Source: Litoditis marina (Eukaryota; Nematoda; Chromadorea; Rhabditida; Rhabditidae). Taken from it: 64,000 nucleotides of DNA. The notes beneath the pieces were generated by a model that did no database searches, had not been told where the DNA came from, and saw only the letters and a program-made list of their open reading frames with translations. Below are positions 11,549-23,500 of this stretch, one piece after another (the first letter of the stretch is position 1; the number at the start of each line of letters is the position of its first letter). The position numbers and the translations under genes are program-made. Location: NCBI GenBank assembly GCA_964036275.1, contig OZ038435.1:5208001-5272000 (forward strand), given 5' to 3'.

Positions 11549-14500
11549 TCACTGCGCACCAAGTCCGGGGAAGTTCACGGGATCCGGCCAGTTGCGACGA
11601 CACTGGGGGCACGTGGAATTGGTATTCAGCCAGGCACGAACACACTAAATTCATACACACAGTATATAATTTGAAAACTCGAAACTTTAGGTCTGAAAGT
11701 GAAAATCGAGTCGACTTGAGAAAACTCGAAATTTTCAACTCTATGAAAAACCCGACATAAATAGCTAATTGCAGTAATTCACAAGTGACTGTGCATTGTG
11801 CACTTCAGTCCTTTCTCGAGAACATTTCTTCAACGAACTTCACGGATCATCACAAAACTAAAAACAAACCAACCTTGCTGTGATACGGTTCCACACACTC
11901 CGGACAGGACAGCACCTTCTTCACGTTGTTTTCACCAACAACATCGAGACAGATTTTGCACTCATGAGCCGAAAGATCAACTTGACGCTGCAAGCATACA
12001 GTACAATGTGAAGGTTGCTTAAAAACGAACAGTAGATAAGATATTACATACTACACTAATATCATGTTCTCGGGTATTTGTGACAATTTATCTTTCCAAA
12101 CAAAACAAAATTATCCTGAGAGCAAGTCCCGGGTCCCGGGTGAGTCCCGGGTTGAAGACCGGATGGAAAGTTGCGTGCTACGTGCGTGCATGTCTGAATC
12201 TTAAAAATTGCCAAGACGCATGTTAAATCGCGAATAAATAATGAATACTATATACTATTCTAACACCAGGTTGTTAGAGACGAATAAACTCGAAAATGTT
12301 CGAGTAAAGCACCATTTCCATCCGGAAACTCTCATTTTGAACGTTATTAACAGCCCTATTACCAAAAATGACTAGAATCATCTGAATTCTGGAATATTCT
12401 CGGGATGACCACTTACACTTTGCGGGCCGCCACCGATTTCCCAACCAGCTTTCTCCGAAGAGCTCTTGCTCGATGTTGACAGGCCGCTCGTCACTGATGA
12501 AGAGAGAAGACCAAGAGTAGATGCAATCTGGAATCGGAGTTCACCCATATATGTAATTACTTGAACAATTACGCATCAAGTGTCACAACGAAAAAGTGGA
12601 TTGTCGAAATAATGACCACCATAGAGTGACCGAATCATCGTTGTAGTTTGATCTCGACTTATATCATAATTCACGATTTTCACCCGAAACCAACGGGATC
12701 AAACTACAAAAACAGCGGAATATGGCAATATACACCGTAAATGCTTGCTTTCGAAAAAGGTTATATTATAATTGAAATCGTACCCGTACACCAGCCAGCT
12801 CCACGTCGAAGTCGCCACTCTGTGCTTGCAACTCGGTGACCAGCATTCCGGTAAGTACGTTGCTGAAAGAAAACGACATATTTATTGGAGAAAGACATTT
12901 GCGAGACGCCGAGAAGCAGGATCACAGAATTCAAATGAACATCTACATACACCCAGTCCTGCTATTGGTCCACACATGTGCAGAGTTCAATACTTGTTCT
13001 ATTTCTCCATTGAGATTTATCAATAGAATAAAAATATCCTAAATAAAATTTAAGCACGGTGTACTTCATAAAAAAAGACTGGGTTTCAACAAGTATTACT
13101 GATACAAGTCCAACCCAAACGTTGACTCATTGCAATTGAAAGACAGAAACTTACTCATCGGGAACACTCTTCCTACACTTCAACGCATACGTAGCCACAC
13201 ACTTCTTTATATGGGGCAGATACTGAAAATGAGCATACAGTTGTGACCGCAAAAACTTTCGTGGATTTACGAGCTTGAGAGTTGGGCGCTTGTGCCTACA
13301 TACCAGTAAGGTGTGATTACCTTTCCGAAAGAAGCGAGGAGCCCGTTTCACATTTTGTATTGGTGAAATAGTGCATCAAAAATAGGCCAACTCTTCCGAT
13401 TCCGACGACAAGGGAGTACGTTTATGGAAATTTGCTAGCTATTCGGAAAACCTTAACAGATTATGATAAAACTATGAATACTCGTGAACCTGCGGTATTT
13501 TCCTCTCGTAAGAGTAGGCGGCATACGTGACAGCACTCTGGAAGAAATCGGTGGCCAATTGCGGCAGAACGGGTACGGGCGGCACGGCTGGCAGACTATT
13601 CATCTCACCGCACTGAAGATCACATCATCACAGGTAGCAAGAAATCAGCCCGTAGTTAGTAACTGCACTGTTTAGATAGTGTGCCACCGGAAAGCTAGAA
13701 GGTTGTTGATGGCCCCATCCACCCATACTCTCGCTTGCCCTTATTACCCTTCGAATAGAGGGGCCAGCCTGGTCCATTGTTTTCTACCTACACACCATCT
13801 TGAACAATGTGTGGGTCAGTAACTTTACATAGTCCCGAACAGTATCATAACATCTCTAATAGTTCTATTGAACTGTTCATGTTTTTTGTTGAGACGTGGA
13901 AACTATAGCTTCCCCCCCCCCTAGAAGCACGCTATCCTATTCCAACTTGTAATGCTGACAAACCAACCTCAATCAACCGTTTGCGCTCCATCAGGACGTG
14001 TTCAACGATCATCCACTCTGCATCCGTGTCCAGGAACGAAGTGATCAGCGGCGACAGAGAAGCATCATCCTGCGCGAACAGTCTGCAAAACTACATGTTA
14101 CACGGACACTTGTATGGTGTAAATATATCACAAAGGGTATAAAGGGCGCAGGTTTTCCATTTTCGGACCTGAATCTCCTCCTTTTCCGTCAAAACTGGAA
14201 ATATTTTTCTAATCTTGGCGAAAACGGAGCCCCTTTATTTAATATTTGCCCATTCGGAGAACTTTACTAGTGCAGTACGTTACAACTGGAAGTGAAAAAC
14301 AAACACGAATATACCATCATGTCAGCATCCATTTTCGCTGTTCTTTTATTGGTTGAAATGAGGCCAATTCTACAACTAACCGGGTTTTCCGGTAACCTAA
14401 CCCTTTTTTGGTAACCTTTTTTTCAGGTTACCTGAACTGGTAACCGCCTAGGTAACCGCCAAGTAACCGAAAAAAAAGGTTATCAAAATACGGTTAGCAA

Positions 14501-17500
14501 AGTGGTTACTTCATTAAGTAACCCTAAAAAGGGGTTAACTCTATATCTAACCCGCTTTTTAGGTAACCTAACCCTTTTTTGGTAACCCTTTTTGAAGGTT
14601 ACTTCAATGGTAACCGGAAAGTAACCTAAAATAAAAAAGTTACCAAAAAGCGGTTATCAAAAAAGAGGTTACTAGTCTACCATGTAACCATAAAAACGGT
14701 TAGCAACAGCACTAACCGGAGAATGGCAAGTAACCTCAAAATTGTAGGTAACCGGAAATTAGACAGGTAAAATTATTTGCTTACAGACTTACGTCTCATC
14801 GAATAAAAACTACCGATGGCATCACCTTTCCAGAAATCTAGATAGAATTGAACTGTTGTAAACATTGTAGCCGTATACCATTTCTCATGTAAGGTCTCAC
14901 GCACTGAGTCAGCAGATGACATGATTATATCGTGCCAGTATGACAGAAATAGTGAGTCATTCGATAAATATGCTGTTACCAGCTGGTGGCAGTGCAGTCT
15001 AGGACGATTATAGAACAGCGAATGAATTATGAAATATGAAGGAGAGAGAAATATAAAAAAGTGAAAAGAAGCAGATTCCTATCTATACTAGAGCATTATG
15101 TCCTTGCAGACAGTAGCCGCAGCTGGTAGCAGGTATAAATCGCAAGTTGAGCAGACACCCGCCAAAGTTGGATATTATGGAAGAGAGGAGAGAGAAATTT
15201 AAAAAAACAGCGAAGAAGCTGATTTCTATCTATACTTGAGCATTATGTCCTTTCAGACAGTAACTGCAGCTGGTAGCAGGTATTAATCGCAAGTTCTAGT
15301 ATACTTACACCCGCCAACGTTGGATATTATGGAAGGAAGAAAAAGGAAGTATAAAAAAGAGAGCAATGAACCAGGTTTGTCTTTATACGCGAGCATTATG
15401 TTCGACAGTAGATGCAGCTGGTAGCAAGTAGAAATCGCAAGTGGCGCAGACATGAAATAGATCTCTACGAAAAAAAGGAACTTGAATGGTCATTTTACTA
15501 TCATAAGACATGTGTGCAAGTCTAATTAGTGATTACGACTTATGAAACTTAACTTTTGTCCCGTAAACTCTATTTTGAGTCGCTTTTCTCACTCAGCATT
15601 CAATAAATAACCACATTCAGCAGATAAATGTCATGGGGCAATACTGGAGACTGGAGAGAATCATTTTTTTTATTTTTTGGTCACTGTAGACTCAACTGAA
15701 GGTGGATACAACTTGGAACTAAAAAACAGCTCATCCTGTACTTTCTGTGTATAAAACGGAACTTTAAAACAAAACTTCAATAACGTAGTCAAAACTGCAC
15801 TTGGCCTAAAATTTAAAATAAAATCGGGTTGATTATGTAATTCCACCGTACACTTCATTTTGATAGCTGAGTATTCAATTATAATATAGTTTCGAAGCGA
15901 GTAAGGGTAAATGCGCCAAAACAACGTTCAAAATTTTGAAATCGAGCGCGAAACGGCATAGGTCGTCGATCAATAATTTTTAGTTAAAAATTTACTTTAA
16001 ACGCTAACTGAGTAATGTAATAGTGAGTTTTGCCTACGTTTTGTTATTGCCAGTCTTTTTTATGCATATAATCAACTTGTACACATATATTTCAGTGTTA
16101 ACCAGTTTCATATGGAGGAGAAAAGCGGTGATACCACAGGGGGACATGTACACCAGAGTGAAGAAAATACCACTGGCCCAGGTAAATAAGATAGAACACC
16201 GCAATTCTTCGTTTTATTTCCATGATTGAGTTCAGCTCATACTGTTTTCGTTAAGAATCTCATCTACCTATCAGTAATAGAACACAGTCACAGTCAGACT
16301 TTGCTCAAATGTAGAAATATGAATGCTCAAATGTAGATATATGCAAAACTTATTAATAAAGCTCTCAAAACGCGGAGAAATTGAGAAGGTTTGGATAAAA
16401 TATTTATTTTTCCTCCAGTCGTTCTATTACTGCAATACGCAAATGACCGCTGAAAGAAAAATGATACGCAGCTGGCACAGTATGCGTATATTGAGACCGC
16501 CGAACAATTTTATTGTGCTGACTCAATTTTAATTATAAAGATTTTTTCCTTTGTGTAAATTGGCTGTATAACTGTGATTTCTCTCTTTCCATACTTCTTT
16601 TTCAATTATTCAACATATTACAATGTTTCAGTTTCGAATTATTGGGACGGTACAAATAGTTCAAGTTTGCCTGTGGTTCATCTCAAAGAATCGGTCACAG
16701 AAGCACCCACATACGAGAATGTAAGTTTAACCATCCTCACAATTTGCTGTGTGTAGAATATCCGATGATTTCAATACGTTATACGATTTGTAGTCGTTCT
16801 TTATCTGTTAATAGGTGATTGAGCGTGCATGATGTATGCTTTTCTTATACCTAAATGTTAACACATAGTTTTCAGACTTCTGTGAACAAGGAGATCAGGA
16901 ACAACCGTTTCACCTCATTTGCTGAATTTCGGTTTGGAGGAAGTTCGCCGGATTCAGACTTCGATTCGTCACACTTCAAAGAGTTTTCTGGATCAGCAAA
17001 TGCTGTGAATGGTTAGTTTTTTCCATGTTACTCTGAATATCTCTTGCTAGGTCAACTACGATAGTGATATTCAAAAATTCGAAAAACAGACTATTTTTCA
17101 GCCGAAAACATGAGAATCGGTCTACTTTTTAGGAAAAATCCTGAATTTTTACGTGTTTACATCTGAAAACGGATTACTTTTTGTCGCTTAGTCGGACGTT
17201 ACTGGTGTATGGCATGGCCATTATAGTTTTTTTTGCTTACCGATTGTTTCCGTGGATCGTTTAGTTTCAGTATTGATTTGCCGAGTTGGTATGAATTTTC
17301 TCATACCATTCAGAGGTGTACTGAAGGAGTAATTTGTCGAGCTAGGTTCCAGTCTTCACTGTGCTTTGTCCTTTGTGGCGAACAGCTCGAACTATTTTCA
17401 TCTTACATCCAGGTTTCGCCGCCTCTTTTTTGTTCGGAGAACACTCGAATGATACCCGTCATCAATCAGCATCGTGCTCTAATGCGAGGGAACGCGAGGA

Positions 17501-20500
17501 GTGGGAAGCAGGTGAGCTTGTTTTCAGTGGCAAACTAATGAATTGTCACCAAACACAGGGTGACTTTGTTGAATTATTTATTTAATTGTATGCTTTTCAG
17601 TAGAAATCGGGCTCCTCTACCCCAATTTCCTCAATAGTCGCTATTTATTGAATACTGATTGAAAGTTGAGCTTATACCCTGCTTTGTAGTCTGGATGCCC
17701 GAGTGAAACAGCCTATTCTAATAAATTCATGTGGAAAACAAAGTCACCTCACGTATGATTGTTACTGAGAAGGTTCCGGATTCAGAAAGTACCAATCACT
17801 CATTTCAGACCCGTAGCCAGAACAAATTGACAGTATTTGTAATTTTTAGTATCATATTTTAGAAAGAACTTTCATGGAGAGTGAGAAAAATCAGGAGCAT
17901 TGGAACCAGCAGGAGATGTTAACAAGCTGGCCAAATGAAGACGATGCCGCAGAAGAGAAAAGGAGATCAGAAGATGGTACAGAAAAAAGTAAGATATTGA
18001 ACACAAGAACTCTTCCATACATTTTACAACATGCATACTGTTGAATTAGTGAATCCATACACTATACTGAAAAGTAGTATATTCACGTAAAGTTAGCATT
18101 CAAATGTAGAATTCGGGGCGGTTTACACATGCGACCGCGTTGCATTTGAAAGTAATCAATGGTTTCGTACACATGCAACCTGTTTTCATTTTGGTTGCAT
18201 GTGTAATTGGGCAAAATTCGGAACTTGTGCGAATTGTTTCATGACCGAGAGATGACCTCCAAAGAAATGGGGGTCATTTAACTTTTTAACTCGTCAACCG
18301 AAACTATTGCATCTGTGACCTTGCCCATGTTTCCAGTGCGATCCACGCCAAACTCTTCCATCGCGTCCTTCAGTGCCGCCGATCAGGTATCCAGCTTGGT
18401 TGATGACCTGGATGTAGCCGGCAACATTCACACGACCCCAACCGTTCTTCATCTCGATCTCACCTCCCCTGACGAAGAAGCTGCGGAAAATCAGTCAGAC
18501 GCAGGTAGTTTTTCAGTAATAAGAAACGGTGTGATTATGTTATTAAAGAACTGGGATGATTACATAATCACACACAAATCACATATTCACCTCACACACA
18601 AATCACATATTCACCGTAGAAGGTCTAAAGAGTAAATTGTATATTCACGTAAAGTTAGCATTTAAATGGAACATAGGGCATATTTTCATTGTCATTTTTT
18701 TCAGTTCTGCTGTTTTAAACATGTTTAACGTGTTCTCTTACTTTTTGCGATAAGTAACCCGATAAAACATCTTTGATTTTTGGACAAATTTATCGGGATG
18801 TGAGTGAATTTAGCAATTGAGTTGCCCTGTTCCTATATTACGACTAGTTTTTCAGTGAGATCAGATGAGGTTCAACCGTGCTCCGTACCTTCTAATGGCG
18901 TGCTCACGAGAAATGGTGTAGCTGTAACATTTTCTGAAGCAACAAAACCGATGAAGAGGTCTGATGCAATCAGAATGCTCGAGAATAAGTGAGTAATCTT
19001 GATATTTTATTTCTGAGACAGAGACATACGTGTATCTGCGAGGGATTTAAAAGAAAGGTCACGACTTCTATCAGTCCCATACACACGTGAAAAACCCCGT
19101 CAAAATTGCACCGACCTATTCTGATTTCGCTATATTCCAGGAACTTACGCTCATAATGAAAAGCGACAACTGTTTTGAACGCGAAAAACGAGACAAATAG
19201 TTTAGCCCACATTTGAAGTTACGCAAGTTCAATGCGGTTGAACTGGCTTTGAACACCTATGGTCCAATAGGTATTCTTGTGATCTTAACTTTCGGTCGAA
19301 CAATTCATGCAGACCTGTTTTTGTTTGAAATATAGTTTATGCTGAGTATACATGTCAGTTTTCAATATGTTTACAATGTTTCTACTGAACGATAAATTTA
19401 GGACTCTCGTGAATGATGTCATACCTGAGAAACTGGTCGTTAATCGGTGTGGAAGTCAAACATTTTTGATCAACAAAAAATGTTTTCCGGATCCAAAGGC
19501 GATGCAAACCGATGGATTCAAATCGTGGTGCCAAACAAAAGGTAATATTGTCTTTGCTCACTCCTAGGATGTTGCACTATTTTATGGTTCGTTCCACTTT
19601 TCTGACGTAAAAATTGAATTTGTCCTTGTGAACCGGTTTCCATAACATCTGAATTGGTTTGTTTCAGATAACGTCAAAAAGGCACCCAAATGGGACAACG
19701 ATCCAAAAGGCAGTGCTGTTCGTATGAAAAGGAGCCGAGCTACTCATCCCGATAATAGCCTTCTACGCAGAAATGTAAGTTTATTATATGTTTTAACTGT
19801 GAAATTACCTTATGTGTCGAAAGTTTGTTCTATTTTTAGCTTTATCGAGAATTTCCCACCAAACTGATCCAGCTCATAATTCTCTTGTTATCCCGTATTA
19901 CAAATTAACGCACACCACATTTCACGTGCTGAACTTGGAAATTCCAGATTTACTTTCTCGTCGATGACCTTGGTAACATCAAGTCCGACGTTTTATATCA
20001 GTATGTTCTACTCGGAAATGACATCGAACTTCCGTACAGAGATACAACAGGTTGGTTCACAGTGAAGGCAAAAAATAGTGTTTATCAGATGACGTTTCAA
20101 TAAACAAAGAAAACACTTTAGAAGTCTGCTGAGTACACTTGCTATAATCTGGCTATTCATCAATTCTTTTTGGCAAAGTTCCGGATTACATAAATGTCTG
20201 TTTACCAAGCACAAAATAACGTATTTACAATTGTTTTCTCAGACGTTCGCCGTGCCACTCCCAGTGACGTAGCCATTATCAAGGAAAGCTTGCAGAATAG
20301 AACTACAACTCAGGCAAAAGAGTTTTTGCGCGCTAAAGGAAAGGAAGTGGATTCTAAGCAGGTACTGGGTGGAAAGCAGGTACTAGATTCTAGGCAGTTG
20401 ATTTTTTTGCCTCGATGGAAAAGTTACTTGGTATGATCAGTTGAACTATTCTCTTAATCTTCTTTACGTGCGAATTTGCTTTACTGTCCAATGATTCAAC

Positions 20501-23500
20501 TTTTTGCCACAATCACAGTGTATTTATTGAAACAAATTTTTATAGGTGTCGAATATAGCAACCAAGACGAAAGAATGTCCGAAACAAGGACCGGGCCCTC
20601 GTTTAGTGACGGATCTCGGCAAGATTACGGTCATGGCTGATCGCAACCCTGCAATCACCGTCACTCACGGTGGCGAAAAGTTTGGATCAAGTTAGTTATT
20701 ATGTAGTCCATGGGGTATAATTTTCGAGTTATTATTTAGACCATGGGATATTATTTTTGTCAGTTATATCTCTAGCTGAGTTGAACGTCACGACTACCAT
20801 ACATAATATCATATTCCGGGAAAAGTAGCTTAAAAAATCGAGAAGGGCCCAAGTTTTGCCGAACTCAGTTTCATTTTTGAAAAGTTGTTAGTGTGTAGTG
20901 TTATTACAGCGGCGGGCACAACTATCTGCATACTATTCCCGGATGCCATCGCTCTCTACGGGAAATCGTGTCCTAAGAAAGGCGCCCTGTTGAAGTTCAA
21001 GGAAAGCATGAAGATACTAGACACAATGACGAGAGAAGAGGCGGTAGCGTTCACGAGTAAGTTGTCTGTAATAAATTGTTTCCATCCATTATACTTTAAT
21101 ATAAAAAAAAACTCTGACGCTAGTGGTGGGGTGGTTGAACATCGTGACTTGATTTTTATTCGTTTCTAAATCACTGTTTATGTCGGGCTATTTACGTTGG
21201 AATACAAAAGAATAGCATTACGTTTATAACGTCTCAACTTTGCAGTATCGTCTTCTCCGTACAATATTCTCTACGTGATATTAAATTGTACGTGTTCCAG
21301 AGGAACTTCTCAAACGCCGTACTGCTTCACAGACATTCCCAGGATTCGGAAGTGGGATGCAACCAGACACTACGTTTGATCTTTCCCATCTTCTCGTGAC
21401 TGTGGTAGTTGGAACTCTCGACAATATAGTGTGAGTTCAACTAATATCATCTACATTATATTATTTATAGTTTCGAGTAGTGTGATTGACTTTTTTAAAC
21501 AGTTCGAAAACATGAAGAGTTGCACCGAACAGTTCCTCTTCTATTCTAAGAATGTTGTTTTCTCACAAACATATAATCGCACATGGCCGACGATTTCGCA
21601 CAAACTTCCGAAATGGTGTAAAAAGTGTTACTCCAAATTTGTGTGATCTTCTGCTGCTTCAGGACAGTGACAAGCGGAAGGAACCATCCTGTAGTTCTGT
21701 GCGCAATGTTGCATGACTCAAAAGATCAGTACCATCACGATGTACTTGGACGGAAGCTGTCTACCGCCTTCCAGAAGTTAGCGCCTGGCCATTGTGTTCC
21801 CTCCTTCACCTCGGACGCAGAAACTGCACTACAGCTCATCGGACAGGTTGGTCAATTTTCATGTTCTGTTTTTGATTTTTAGGCGAGTTCATAATGCAAA
21901 GTGGTACGTTCGAAACATTGCTGATCCATTGCTCTTGTAACTCTTCAATTGCAAGTCATTTATATGTAGTGCTGAGAAAAATAATCACAATGAGGTATAT
22001 TTTACTGAATTTGTCACTCTTTTGTTCCCTATGGCCTCATGGAAAATATCGGGTTTTCGATTTAAAAACAAGACAACGTCTTGCAAGTGGTCTATTCCTC
22101 CACGCCAACTACCCATCTTGGCCGTACTGACTGAAACATTGTTTTATGGAGATTATAGAGTGAATTCTTTTATTTGAGGGCGCGGCGTTCGAACACACTA
22201 CCCGGTTGAGTTGTGATCTACACTGCAAGAAAAACCTTCTTGATCGTTTTGGAAAAGGAGCTGGCGAGATGCTGTCGTTCGAATTGTTCGGGCGAACTCA
22301 AAATGTTAGTGTTTTTTTAGTTATTCGTTTATTACACCTGAGTGATTTGAGCAACATTGTTGAATGGGATATCCCCTTATTTTTTCCGCGATTCAAATCT
22401 CTCAGCGTCAATATGTGGTCAAGGCCGAAAACTGACATTTTGTTCGTGATTCACATCAGAATTTAGTTTTTAGAATAAGTAAATCGAGTGAGTAAACTAC
22501 AGTAAATCGCCACCCGCGCTCAGGTTAGTAAACGCAGAAATATTTACAGATCAACGACGAAAGGACGTATTTAAGAGGGTTGGCCGGCGCTTTTACGAAG
22601 GAAGAATACGTTAATTCGCTCAATTCTCTGAAAGAACGCCACCCACGACTTTATGCCTGGTATGAGAGTCATGTTCAGTCTACTCAGTTCGCTAACGTCA
22701 ATTTTATAAATTGACTTGTATTGATGAAAGATCTGCCTATCTACTATGTGTGATTAGAGTGTTCTTTGAAGATGTCGGAATGCTGCCAGGGGCCTTTTTC
22801 ATGGTGTTTTATAGAACATTATTGCTCATGTCAATGAATTTGGATGTATGTATGTATTTAGGGTTACATCTCGGAAAGTCGATTTCTTCACCGGTCATAG
22901 TTTGCGATCCAAGCTGGAAGGAGCGTTTCTTGGACAGTGGAACACGTCTAATATTGTGGAAAATCAGAACTCTCAATTCAAAATTGACATCAAGTCATTT
23001 CTGCCGGGGGAAGACCTGCTCGATTACCTTCAGAAAAAGCACAATGGTTAGTTCCTTTGTCCCCCATGCTTTCATTCCAAGCTTATTCCATTTTTTTTGC
23101 CAAATACATTCTTTTTGTTGAATTGCACGGATTATTTGGTTCACGAGTGGCTCCAGGAAACTCTGATTTGTTGTAAATAACGGATTCCTGAAAAAAGGGC
23201 GATATATTAATTAAACAAACTTCTCGTTGACCATTTTAGTAAAACATCATCCAGATTTCAGGTCAACGATTGGGGGAGCTCTGGAAACTTGTAACATTTG
23301 TCTTTAATAGTTAACGGTTTTTAATATTCTATTTTCGAGAGAATCTTGATTGCATTTTCCCCGTGTTTGTCTTAAAATAGAGAATAAATGAATTTTTAAT
23401 TTTTCAGAGAAGATGAAGGAAGTATTTGCTGCAATCGTGGGTGGCAGCAAGCACCTTCGCCTAGCTGACCACGTGAAGGACATGTCATACGTAAAATACC

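Noticed and set aside
12417..12527. Alternative open frame for this RING-gene exon (phase 1)
   Set aside because: The exon is open in two frames, but only the phase-0 frame (with the donor at 12783) continues into the RING exon in frame.
19402..19774. FLYWCH zinc finger at the N-terminal side of the MULE core
   Set aside because: A GFKSWCQTK segment is suggestive, but the full Cys/His set is not present.
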